Below are positions 44,576 through 52,487 of a stretch of DNA of 64,000 nt, in pieces. Source of the DNA: G963667675 sp963667675 (GTDB lineage: Bacteria > Chloroflexota > Dehalococcoidia > Lucifugimonadales > UBA3495); the NCBI GenBank assembly GCA_963667675.1, contig OY763929.1:2294001-2358000 (forward strand), written 5' to 3'. Both the position numbers and the translations under genes were made by a program. A model generated the notes under the pieces. That model searched no databases and had not been told where the DNA came from. It was given only the letters and a program-made list of their open reading frames with translations. Positions within the stretch are counted from its first letter, which is position 1. Each line of letters begins with the position of its first letter.

Positions 44576-45677
44576 CGGTCGACTTCTCCATGTTGATGTC
44601 CACGCTGCCCAGCGTCACGATCATGTCCGCCAGCCTCCAGCCCACCAGCAGGTGCTCGGTGACCGTCAGGTTAATCAACGACGGCGACCGTATCTTCATC
44701 CTGTATGGGCTGATTCCCCCGTCGCTCACCATGTAGAAGGCCAGCTCTCCCTTGGACGCTTCCACCCTGGCGTAGGTCTCCGCACCGGGTTCCGGCCTGA
44801 CCAGCAGTGGCAGTTCCAACCGCACCGGCCCCGGTTCTATCTGCTCCACGCACTGCTCTATGATTCGGGCGCTCTGGTGGATTTCCTGGAACCGCACCCA
44901 GAACCGGTCGTAGTTGTCGCCGTTGCTGCCCACGGGTACGTCAAACTCCACCCGGTCGTAAACGTCGTAGGGCTCCATCTTTCGCCAGTCCCACTGCAAG
45001 CCGCTGGCCCGCAGCACCGGCCCGCTGACCGAGCAATTTATCGCCAGGTCCAGGGGCAATGGGCTGACCCCTTGGGTGCGCGCCCGGACGATCTCGTTCT
45101 CCAGCACCAGTTGCTCTATCTCGCCGAACTCCGCCCGGAAGGTCTTCATGAAATCTTCCAGCGCCGGCCAGAAGTCCTCCGGCGCGTCGTAGAACACTCC
45201 CCCCGGCCGCGCATAGCTCACCGTTACCCTTGCTCCGCACAGCATCTCGAACAGGTCCAGGATGCGCTCCCTGGTCCTGAAGCAGTACATCAGCGGCGTG
45301 ACCAGGGCCCCCAGGTCCTGGACGAAGAAGCCGATGCCTATCAGGTGGCTCGCTATCCGCTGCAGCTCCGAGGCAATCGTCCGCAGGTACTGCCCCCGGA
45401 GCGGCGCTTCAACGCCCAGCAGCCGCTCCACGCCCAGGCAGTAGGCCTGGTTGTTGATCATCGACGAAACGTAGTCCAGCCGGTCGGTCAGCGTGACGAT
45501 GTGGGTGTAGTTGCGGGACTCCGCCAGCTTCTCAGTCCCGCGGTGGAGGTACCCGAATACCGGCTCCACCTCCAGAATCTCTTCCCCGTCGAAGGTCACC
45601 CGCAGGCGAAACACCCCGTGGGTGCTGGGGTGATGCGGCCCCACGTTGACCGTCATTGGTTCGGTGCGAATCGGCAT
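44572..45677 (-). CDS. nuoD: NADH-quinone oxidoreductase subunit D, with 3'-end frameshift
   Basis: This subunit (the 49-kDa homologue) forms the quinone site. Motifs: VGPHHPSTHGVFRL, EPVFGYLHRGTEKLAE, GSNGDNYDRFWVR, and GELAFYMVSDGGISPYRMKIRSPSL. The family ends LGSxDxxMxxVDR-stop. Here the sequence reads LGSVDINMEK and then STVEL, because one G seems to be missing after the AAG codon at 44585-44583. With that base restored the end is VDR-TGA at 44572, overlapping the nuoH TTG. As written, the frame runs on to 44166 inside nuoH and would add about 134 unrelated residues. The interval given is the expected gene, 1,106 bases, one short of a codon multiple. Confidence 0.88.
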
Positions 45678-45683
45678 CGGCAG

Positions 45684-46127
45684 CTACAGGTAGTCCTTGC
45701 GCAGGGGATGGCCTTCGTAGCCCTCCCACAGCATGATGCGTTTCATGTTCGGGTGCCCCTCAAAGCGCACTCCCATCAGGTCCCACACCTCCCGCTCCTG
45801 GAAGTCCGCTCCACGCCAGACGTCGTACACCGATGGCAGTTCCAGGTCTTCCCGTCCGTATACCCTGGTCTTGACCACGGCGCTGTGCTGCCGGCTCAAC
45901 GAGGTCAGGTGGTACACCACCTGGAAGTGCTCGACGTAGTCGACGGCGCTAATCGAATTCAGGAAGTCCAGGTTCAGGTCGGGGTCGTCGTGTAAAAAGC
46001 GGGCCGCCTCGGCAATGCGTTCCGGCCTGACCCATACCTCGTTATCTGTCCATTCGTCCACCGAGTCGGGAACTGCCGACTGCAATTTTTCCGCCAGTTC
46101 ACCGCCGGTCAGGGGACGCACCGCCAT
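45684..46127 (-). CDS. nuoC: NADH-quinone oxidoreductase subunit C
   Basis: This 147-residue peripheral subunit (30-kDa type) has the signature VYHLTSLSRQHSAVVKTRV, WRGADFQEREVWDLMGVRFEGHPNMKRIMLWEGYEGHPLRKDY. The ATG at 46127 overlaps the nuoB stop by one base. A longer upstream frame exists, but it lies on nuoB out of frame and is not real. Confidence 0.94.
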   Translation of the reverse strand: MAVRPLTGGELAEKLQSAVPDSVDEWTDNEVWVRPERIAEAARFLHDDPDLNLDFLNSISAVDYVEHFQVVYHLTSLSRQHSAVVKTRVYGREDLELPSVYDVWRGADFQEREVWDLMGVRFEGHPNMKRIMLWEGYEGHPLRKDYL

Positions 46128-46786
46128 CAGGCCTGCTCCCCGCCGGTCCGCTGCGGCGCGTTGTGGACTCCGGCCCGGGGGCCGCGCAGGTTGTTGTATT
46201 TCTTGATTTTCTCGTGCAGGGCCATGATGCCGTACAGCAGGGCGTCTGGCCTGGGAGGGCAGCCCGGCACGTAAACGTCCACCGGGATGATGTGGTCCAC
46301 CCCCGGCACCACGCTGTACGAACCGTAGTACGGCCCGCCGCTGGTGGCGCAGACCCCCATGGAAATCACCCACTTGGGATCGCCCATCTGATCGTAGATG
46401 CGCTGGATGGGCGGGGCCATTTTCCAGGTCACCGTGCCTGCAATTATCATCAGGTCGGCCTGCCTGGGTGACGCCCGGAAGACCTCCATGCCGAACCGGG
46501 AGATGTCGAACCGGCCCATGGCCGTCGCCATCATCTCGAAAGCGCAGCAGGCCAGCCCGAAGCTCACCGGCCACAGGGCCGACTTGCGGCTCCAGTTCAC
46601 CAGGGCGTCCACCGAGGTCACCAAGATGTTCTTCTTCAGGTCGTCAGGGACTTCGATGAGCGGCTCGGCCAGGGGAGACGTGGCCGTGTCTTTCAAGTGC
46701 TGGACTGCCCCGCCCTCGTCACGGTCCAGGCCCCATGTCCTGGCGTGCAGCGGGCCGTCGGCTTCATATATTTCCATCTCTGCCAA
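46127..46786 (-). CDS. nuoB: NADH-quinone oxidoreductase subunit B
   Basis: This 219-residue protein binds terminal cluster N2 next to quinone. Cys pattern: FGLACCAFEMM, GVCATSGGPY and VPGCPPRPD are all intact; also TVTWKMAPPIQRIYDQM. An N-terminal extension of about 45 residues (GPLHARTWGLDRDEGG) precedes the core. Confidence 0.96.
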   Translation of the reverse strand: MAEMEIYEADGPLHARTWGLDRDEGGAVQHLKDTATSPLAEPLIEVPDDLKKNILVTSVDALVNWSRKSALWPVSFGLACCAFEMMATAMGRFDISRFGMEVFRASPRQADLMIIAGTVTWKMAPPIQRIYDQMGDPKWVISMGVCATSGGPYYGSYSVVPGVDHIIPVDVYVPGCPPRPDALLYGIMALHEKIKKYNNLRGPRAGVHNAPQRTGGEQA

Positions 46787-46789
46787 CCT

Positions 46790-47173
46790 CTAACCCCACT
46801 CCAGGTCCCGTTTGCGCCAGGCGTATGCCCATCCCACCAGCAGGATCATTACGAAAGCCGCCATTGCCGCCAGCGCGAACAGTTCCAAGCTGAAGAACTT
46901 GGTCGCCCAGGGATACAGGAACACCACCGCAACATCGAATACCACGAACAGGATGGCGTACATATAGTAACGGAAGTTGTACTGAGTCCACCTACCCCCA
47001 ATGGGCTGCACGCCGCACTCGTAGGTCTCCAGCTTTACGTCGGTGGGGTTGTTCGGACGCAGCCCCAGCTTCGACGACATCCAGGACATCAGCAGCATGC
47101 TGGTGGGGACGATAAAGGAAACGGCGACAAAGATGGCAACCAACCCATACTGGCGGAAGTAGTCGTCTAACAT
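46790..47173 (-). CDS. nuoA: NADH-quinone oxidoreductase subunit A
   Basis: This 127-residue, three-helix membrane subunit has KLETYECGVQPIGGRWTQYNFRYYMYAILFVVFDVAVVFLYPW, the hallmark of NuoA. It is the first gene of the nuo operon; the ATG at 47173 has a leader of about 45 bases after the extended -10 box. Confidence 0.96.
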   Translation of the reverse strand: MLDDYFRQYGLVAIFVAVSFIVPTSMLLMSWMSSKLGLRPNNPTDVKLETYECGVQPIGGRWTQYNFRYYMYAILFVVFDVAVVFLYPWATKFFSLELFALAAMAAFVMILLVGWAYAWRKRDLEWG

Positions 47174-47223
47174 GAGCGCTTGCCCGGAGAGAGAGTATCG
47201 AACCGAGTCTCGTTCGACGTGAG

Positions 47224-47232
47224 ATTATAACA
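47224..47232 (-). promoter_or_regulatory. Extended -10 promoter of the nuo operon
   Basis: Minus strand reads TGTTATAAT, a full TGnTATAAT match, about 50 bases before the nuoA ATG. No good -35 element is present at the usual distance, as is common for extended -10 promoters. Confidence 0.65.
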
Positions 47233-47602
47233 TAGCTCAGACGCCCCCGATAGTGAAATCCCGCACAAATCCCCCAGCCCAAACTGCTGACACTTGGCCC
47301 TTGCGCGGCAGCGCCGCCACCGCCTATCATGTTAATAGGCTGCTATCGACGCCTCACAAGGCCATGGGACCGCCGCCCAAGCCAATGTCCCCAAATGTCC
47401 CAGAATGTCCCAATTGGCAGAGAATCCCGCTATCCGCGCCGGTACGGAACATGGGCGCCCGCCAAATGTGCCCTCCAACACGTCCTCCCGCTCCCCCAAC
47501 ACGTCATTCCCGCGGAGGCGGGAATCTAGCACCAATGTCCACCCCCAACCCAGTAGGGGCGAAAAATCTTTCGCCCACCCTCGCAGACCAATCAACTAGC
47601 TG
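47233..47602. repeat. Repeat-containing spacer between nuoA and rdgB
   Basis: No gene is visible. The part 47330-47600 carries two palindromic dispersed elements: GTCATTCCCGCGGAGGCGGG at 47504-47523 (8-bp arms 47506-47513 and 47518-47525), a sister of the minus-strand copy at 4798-4824; and a GGGGCGA hairpin at 47557-47576 (8-bp arms with AATC loop). Confidence 0.7.
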
Positions 47603-48352
47603 ATGCCCCTCCCCAAGCTCCTAATCGCCACCCACAACCCCGGCAAAGTCCGCGAATACCGGGCCCTTCTGGGACACGCGCCCTTCGATCTGGTCTCCCT
47701 CTCAGACGCCCGCATCAACGAAGAAGTCGCCGAGACCGGCGACACGTTCGAAGACAACGCCCGCCTGAAAGCCTGCGAATACGCCGCCACTAGCGGGCTC
47801 CTGACCCTGGCCGACGACTCGGGCCTGGAGGTCGACGCCTTGGACGGAGCGCCAGGCGTCCGCTCCGCACGCTACGGCGAGGACACCGTCACAGGGGCGG
47901 GTGCAGGGAATCTTTCCGACCAGGACAGGGTCACCCTGCTCCTGCGCAACTTGGACGGGGTGCCCTGGGACCGCCGCACCGCCCGCTTCCGCTGCGTCAT
48001 CGCTATCGCTGGCCTCCCCACCACCTGTCATACCGAAGCCCACACCCCCTGTCATACCGAGGAGCGCAGCGACGAGGAATCTAAAACCCCTCGCCCCCAG
48101 CCCAACACAACTGCCCAAGACAAGAACCCGGCATCCGAAGTAACCTTCTTGGAGGGCGCCGTCGAGGGAGTGATACAATACGAGCCTATGGGCAACAACG
48201 GGTTCGGCTACGACCCGGTCTTCTACCTCCCCTCCCACGGCCTGACCATGGCCCAACTTCCCATGGAAGAGAAGAACCGCATCAGCCACCGTGCCCAGGC
48301 GGCCCAAAAAGCCGTGGCCCTGCTCCGCCGATGGGCGGCTGATCAATCTTGA
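47603..48352 (+). CDS. rdgB: XTP/dITP pyrophosphatase (RdgB/HAM1) with repeat-derived insertion
   Basis: Cleans the nucleotide pool by hydrolysing dITP/XTP to monophosphates. Conserved: IATHNPGKVREYR, ETGDTFEDNARLKA, ADDSGLEVDALDGAPGVRSARY, GNNGFGYDPVFYLP, MEEKNRISHRAQA. At 249 residues it is about 40-45 longer than the family. The excess lies at residues about 139-178, between strand CVIAIAG and EVTFLEGAVEGVI. That stretch is encoded by a dispersed repeat (peptide TCHTEAHTPCHTEERSDEES plus a linker). The insertion keeps the frame and sits in a surface beta-hairpin, so activity may survive. The stop overlaps the moaA start as TTGA. Confidence 0.9.
   Translation: MPLPKLLIATHNPGKVREYRALLGHAPFDLVSLSDARINEEVAETGDTFEDNARLKACEYAATSGLLTLADDSGLEVDALDGAPGVRSARYGEDTVTGAGAGNLSDQDRVTLLLRNLDGVPWDRRTARFRCVIAIAGLPTTCHTEAHTPCHTEERSDEESKTPRPQPNTTAQDKNPASEVTFLEGAVEGVIQYEPMGNNGFGYDPVFYLPSHGLTMAQLPMEEKNRISHRAQAAQKAVALLRRWAADQS
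48024..48085 (+). repeat. Dispersed repeat element inserted in rdgB
   Basis: A 13-base unit CCTGTCATACCGA occurs at 48024-48036 and again at 48048-48060; the second copy continues into GGAGCGCAGCGACGAGGAAT. The same element, slightly diverged, lies in intergenic DNA at 28153-28200 and near 4400-4427. Confidence 0.8.
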
Positions 48353-49389
48353 CCGATACAGGTAAAGCTACACCAATGACCTTGGACAAATTCGGCAGGC
48401 CCTTGCGTGACCTGCGCATCTCCGTAACCGACCGGTGCAACTTCCGGTGCCCCTACTGCATGCCCGCTGAAATATTCGGCGAGAGCTACCAATTCCTGCC
48501 CAAGGACGAAATCCTCACCTTCGAGGAAATCGCCCGGCTGGCCCGAATTTTCGTGGATCTGGGTGTAAACAAGCTCCGCATTACCGGAGGCGAGCCCCTG
48601 CTGCGCACCGACCTGCCCAAGCTGGTCTCCCTGCTGGCCGCCATCCCGGGAGCAGCCGACCTGACCCTGACCACCAACGGCTATCTCCTGGCGCAGCAGG
48701 CCCAATCGCTGAAGGACGCCGGCCTGGAGCGGATAACCGTCAGCCTGGACTCCCTGGACGACGAGATTTTCAAGCAGATGAACGGCCGCAACCTCTCCCA
48801 CCGCCGGGTCCTCCAAGGCATCGACAAAGCCGCCGAAGTTGGGCTGTCCCCCGTCAAAATCAACGCGGTCGTGCAGAAAGGCGTCAACGACCACACCGTC
48901 GTCGACCTGGCCCGCCACTTCAAGGGAACGGGCCACATCCTGCGGTTCATCGAATACATGGACGTGGGCAACCGCAACGGCTGGAAGTGGGACGACGTCG
49001 TCCCCGCCGCGGAAATCATCCAACGCATCGACGCCGAAATGCCCCTGGAACCGATAGCAAGCGACTACCGGGGAGAGGTGGCCAAACGCTACCGGTACCG
49101 GGACGGCCAGGGCGAAATAGGCGTCATTTCCTCGGTCTCCCAGCCTTTCTGCGGCGATTGCACCCGCTCCCGGCTTTCCACCGACGGCGTGCTCTACACC
49201 TGCCTCTTCGCCAGTTCCGGAATCAACCTACGGGATCCCATGCGCTCCGGCGCCGGCGACGACGAACTGCGTGACCTTATCGCTCGCGTCTGGGGCAACC
49301 GCGCCGACCGCTACTCAGAAGAACGCGCCGAACTGGCCGCGGTGCAAAACGCCCCACCAAAAGTGGAGATGTACCAGATTGGCGGCTAG
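48349..49389 (+). CDS. moaA: GTP 3',8-cyclase MoaA
   Basis: This radical-SAM enzyme starts molybdenum-cofactor synthesis, converting GTP to 3',8-cyclo-GTP. N-terminal cluster CNFRCPYC within ISVTDRCNFRCPYCMP; ITGGEPLLR; C-terminal cluster CGDCTRSRLSTDGVLYTC; and the essential C-terminal GG at the very end (YQIGG). 346 residues as read from the TTG at 48349 (TTGA overlap with rdgB); an ATG at 48376 would give 337. MoaC activity is encoded next, in the RNase H fusion. Confidence 0.95.
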   Translation: MTDTGKATPMTLDKFGRPLRDLRISVTDRCNFRCPYCMPAEIFGESYQFLPKDEILTFEEIARLARIFVDLGVNKLRITGGEPLLRTDLPKLVSLLAAIPGAADLTLTTNGYLLAQQAQSLKDAGLERITVSLDSLDDEIFKQMNGRNLSHRRVLQGIDKAAEVGLSPVKINAVVQKGVNDHTVVDLARHFKGTGHILRFIEYMDVGNRNGWKWDDVVPAAEIIQRIDAEMPLEPIASDYRGEVAKRYRYRDGQGEIGVISSVSQPFCGDCTRSRLSTDGVLYTCLFASSGINLRDPMRSGAGDDELRDLIARVWGNRADRYSEERAELAAVQNAPPKVEMYQIGG

Positions 49390-49448
49390 ACGACTTGCAC
49401 CGTTGCCCAACCGCCAGTCAACCCTTCCCCCATTCTTGAAAGAGAGGC

Positions 49449-50363
49449 TTGACCGTCATTAGCGCATTGACCATCTACACCGACGGCTCCTGCCTGGACA
49501 ACCCCGGCCCCGGGGGTTGGGCCGCCATAGTCCTTTCGGACAATGACCGGCCCCTGCGCCTGTCCGGTCACGACCCCAAGACCACCAACAACCGGATGGA
49601 GCTTACCGCCGCCATCAAGGGCCTGGAGGCCGCTCCGCCAGGGTTCGACGTGACCCTGTTCAGCGACAGCGAATACCTGGTCAAGACTATGACGCGCAAC
49701 TGGAAGCGCAACGTCAACCAGGACCTGTGGGACCAACTTGACTCCTTGTCGGCTTCCCGGCAGGTTGCCTGGAAGTGGGTGCGGGGTCACGCGGGCAACA
49801 ACTGGAACGAGGAGGCCGACCGCCTGGCCGTCTCCGCCATGAAGCAGGGCAATGCAGGCAACACCGCCGGCGGCGACAGCGGCGAATCACCCTCCCTCAC
49901 CCACCTGGACCAGGAAGGCAGCGCTAAGATGGTGGACGTCGGCTCCAAGCCGGTCACTGACCGCCAGGCCACCGCTACGGGATACCTGTACGTCTCGCCC
50001 GAAACCGTGAGACTGATACAACAAGGCTTGAACAAGAAGGGCGACGTCCTCACGGTGGCCCAACTGGCCGGAATCATGGGCGCCAAGCGCACGTCCGACC
50101 TTATCCCGTTATGTCATCCCTTGCCCCTGAACCGTGTCGACGTTGCCCTGGACTTGGACCCGCAGCAGAATCGCATAAACGTCACCGCCACCGTCAGCAC
50201 CTCGGCCAAGACCGGCGTGGAAATGGAGGCCCTAACCGCGGTGTCGGTGGCTGCCCTGACCGTATACGACATGTGCAAGTCGGCCGATCGCGGCATCCGC
50301 ATCGAGGGAGTCCGCCTCCTCCGCAAGAGCGGCGGCCAAAGCGGCGACATATCCTTGGAATAA
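49449..50363 (+). CDS. RNase HI-MoaC fusion protein
   Basis: This 304-residue single frame has two complete enzymes. Residues 1-130 are RNase HI, which removes RNA from RNA-DNA hybrids: YTDGSCLDNPGPGG (Asp12), RMELTAAIKGLE (Glu51), FSDSEYL (Asp73), RGHAGN (His114) and NEEADRLA (Asp124). Residues 149-304 are cyclic pyranopterin monophosphate synthase (MoaC): LTHLDQEGSAKMVDVG, GAKRTSDLIPLCHPLPL (Lys213, His223), TGVEMEAL (Glu258, Glu260), YDMCKSADRGIRIE (Asp274, Lys277). A Gly/Ser-rich linker of about 15 residues joins them. The start is TTG after AGAGAGG. It follows moaA by 59 bases. An internal ATG at codon 131 could also yield free MoaC. Confidence 0.9.
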   Translation: MTVISALTIYTDGSCLDNPGPGGWAAIVLSDNDRPLRLSGHDPKTTNNRMELTAAIKGLEAAPPGFDVTLFSDSEYLVKTMTRNWKRNVNQDLWDQLDSLSASRQVAWKWVRGHAGNNWNEEADRLAVSAMKQGNAGNTAGGDSGESPSLTHLDQEGSAKMVDVGSKPVTDRQATATGYLYVSPETVRLIQQGLNKKGDVLTVAQLAGIMGAKRTSDLIPLCHPLPLNRVDVALDLDPQQNRINVTATVSTSAKTGVEMEALTAVSVAALTVYDMCKSADRGIRIEGVRLLRKSGGQSGDISLE

Positions 50364-50558
50364 TAACCCCCGCTCGCTCCCTTCCCCCACTCAGTTCGCA
50401 CACCGCCCCCGCCCGGTTCCCACCTTGCCCCACCCCGTTCGCCCTGAGGGAAATCGAAGGGCCTGCGTTGGGACGCCCAATTGACAGCCTTTCGAACCCA
50501 ACATTACCATTGACAGCGTAGGAACTGCGCCTGGCGGCTGGCCGGCGGGTTCCTGGGT

Positions 50559-50633
50559 GGCAACGTAGCTCAGCGGCAGAGCGGGCGCTTCATAAGCGCT
50601 AGGTCACTGGTTCGAATCCAGTCGTTGCCACCA
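50559..50633 (+). tRNA. tRNA-Met (anticodon CAT), CCA encoded
   Basis: Acceptor GGCAACG pairs with CGTTGCC (50623-50629), discriminator A, CCA at 50631-50633. D stem GCTC/GAGC; anticodon stem GGCGC/GCGCT (one G-T pair) around TTCATAA with CAT at 50591-50593; T arm CTGG-TTCGAAT-CCAG. The G1-C72 pair and the lack of three G-C pairs in the anticodon stem argue against an initiator; elongator Met or lysidine-modified Ile(CAT) are possible. Confidence 0.93.
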
Positions 50634-50725
50634 CCACCGTAATTGCCACCCCAAGCCGTGTTCACACCAACCCCTGCTCCGGCTTTGACCTGTGCTGTAG
50701 GCAGGCGCCGGCGCCTCTACGCCCG

Positions 50726-51757
50726 CTAGTAGCCCTTTACGGGATCGATTGTGCTCTCCAGGGGCTGTCCGCCCAGGTAGCGGCGGAGGTTCTCGCAGAA
50801 GAACCAGGTGGCGCGGTCGTTGTAGTCGTCCAGGCCGCCCGTGTTGTGGGGGGTGACGATCACGTTGGGCAGGCCCCAGAACTCGCTGTCGTCGGGCAGC
50901 GGCTCCTGGGTGAACACGTCCAGGGCTGCGCCGCTCAGCCGGCCGCTCTTCAGGGCGTCTAGGAGCGCCGCCTCGTCGACAACCTCGCCGCGCGACACGT
51001 TGATGAAGAAGGCCCCAGGCTTCATGGCGTCGAACTGGGCCCGGCCAATCATGCCCCGAGTCTCGCCGGTGAGGCTGACGGCAACGACTACGTAGTCGCA
51101 CTCTGCGAGCATGTCGTTGAGTCGGTGGGAGGGGAAGACCTGATCGACGTTGGGGATGCCCTCGCCGGCGACGTAGGTGCGGCGGGCGGCGAGGACCCGC
51201 ATGTCGCAGGCGGCGGCGCATTGGGCCACGCTGCTGCCGATCGTGCCGAGGCCAATGACGCCGACGGTCTTGCCGGCCAGTAGGCCGTTGGAGTAACGGG
51301 TCCATTCCCGGCGGGCTTGCGCCCCGATACGCTTCACCATGTCCTTCTCATTCATGAGCATGAACATCAGGCAGAACTCGGCGATGGGCGGGCCGTTAAT
51401 TCCCTTGGACGAGGTGAGGGTCACACCGTTGTTCTCCAGCAGGCCGGTCCCGGCAAGGGAGTCGACCCCTGCGGCGTAGGCGTGGACCCATTTCAGCTTG
51501 GGAGCGAGCTTAAGTATGTTCTCGGGGAGGCCGGTGCCGAAGATAACCTCGGCCTCTCCAACGCGGCGATGGAACTCGCCGGTGTCTTCCTCGACGGCCT
51601 TGACGTCGCCGCCCCGGTAGGAGCGCATGAACTCGAGGGCGCCGGCGTCGACGTAAGGGGCGTAGACGACGTCGACGCGGGAATCTACGGAGGCGATAAC
51701 GTCGGCGTCGGCGGGACTGCCGAAATAGTGCGCTATGAGTACGTTCACCTTGTCCAT
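50726..51757 (-). CDS. D-2-hydroxyacid dehydrogenase family protein
   Basis: This 343-residue NAD(P)-dependent reductase of 2-oxoacids has Rossmann motif VGVIGLGTIGSSVA, substrate/catalytic Arg in INVSRGEVVDE, Glu in the ALDVFTQEPLP segment, and catalytic His in TPHNTGG. The second half of the N-terminal domain has HAYAAGVDSLAG and INGPPIAEFCLMFML. The ATG at 51757 follows GAGGCAGCCG; an earlier in-frame start 10 codons upstream is less likely. Exact substrate (glyoxylate, hydroxypyruvate or similar) cannot be told. Confidence 0.9.
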   Translation of the reverse strand: MDKVNVLIAHYFGSPADADVIASVDSRVDVVYAPYVDAGALEFMRSYRGGDVKAVEEDTGEFHRRVGEAEVIFGTGLPENILKLAPKLKWVHAYAAGVDSLAGTGLLENNGVTLTSSKGINGPPIAEFCLMFMLMNEKDMVKRIGAQARREWTRYSNGLLAGKTVGVIGLGTIGSSVAQCAAACDMRVLAARRTYVAGEGIPNVDQVFPSHRLNDMLAECDYVVVAVSLTGETRGMIGRAQFDAMKPGAFFINVSRGEVVDEAALLDALKSGRLSGAALDVFTQEPLPDDSEFWGLPNVIVTPHNTGGLDDYNDRATWFFCENLRRYLGGQPLESTIDPVKGY

Positions 51758-51842
51758 CGGCTGCCTCGCTCTGACTGGAATGCGCAACGTCCGCCGGCAC
51801 GAGCGTCGGCGCGTGCAGCGGTGATAGCCATGCCTTCCCGGT

Positions 51843-52250
51843 TCATTCCGGCCTGGGAGTATGCCAGAGGCAAGCGCCCGCGCTGCCCAAGACCAAGGGG
51901 TTAAGGAAGGAGACTAATATCCATCCCACATTCTGGGCCTCGGACGGGGCATCGCCCATCCTTAGGGAAAACCAGAGGGGGAAGAAGATGATGGCTAGAG
52001 CCAGGGAGACATATATGCCTGCTTGAGCAGTGAGCCGCCGAAAGAGGTCGCCATCGGGGATCACCCGCTTGTTGCCCCACGCAACTGCGATGGCAACCAG
52101 AATGCCTGCGCCGGTAATGAAATTGAAGACGTCCCAAATATGCTGCGGGGCCAGCGCATCCGCATAAAAGCGGTTGAACAACACCTGAGCCGTGTAGACG
52201 ATTGCATATACGAACAGGACACCGCCGGCAACTCGTTTTACACCGTACAT
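51843..52250 (-). CDS. Small four-helix membrane protein, unknown
   Basis: This 135-residue protein has four hydrophobic segments (GGVLFVYAIVYTAQVLF; FNFITGAGILVAIAVAW; AGIYVSLALAIIFFPLWF; VGWILVSFLNPLVLGSAGA). No known family motif is seen. The ribosome-binding site GGAGGGAA precedes two adjacent ATGs; the second (52250) is better spaced. It stands alone on the minus strand. Confidence 0.65.
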   Translation of the reverse strand: MYGVKRVAGGVLFVYAIVYTAQVLFNRFYADALAPQHIWDVFNFITGAGILVAIAVAWGNKRVIPDGDLFRRLTAQAGIYVSLALAIIFFPLWFSLRMGDAPSEAQNVGWILVSFLNPLVLGSAGACLWHTPRPE

Positions 52251-52487
52251 CATTTCCCTCCGTACACGTTAACTGGCGCTAACCGTGGGCCGCAGTATAG
52301 CAAGTTGAACCTAGTTGGAAAAAGCCAGCAAGTTCGCGGTGGAAACTCGCGCCGCTCCACAGCCGGCTCGTTGTCAGTATGCTCTTTGGCCGCCACTCTA
52401 TCCGAGTGGTAAGATGACCGGCGCTAGGTCACAATACCATCGGTAGCTTAGCTTCGGATGTAAGACCTTGGCTAAGGAGTGTTCCCA

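Noticed and set aside
45684..46574. Extended 296-residue NuoC.
   Set aside because: The N-terminal half is nuoB out of frame; true NuoC begins at 46127.
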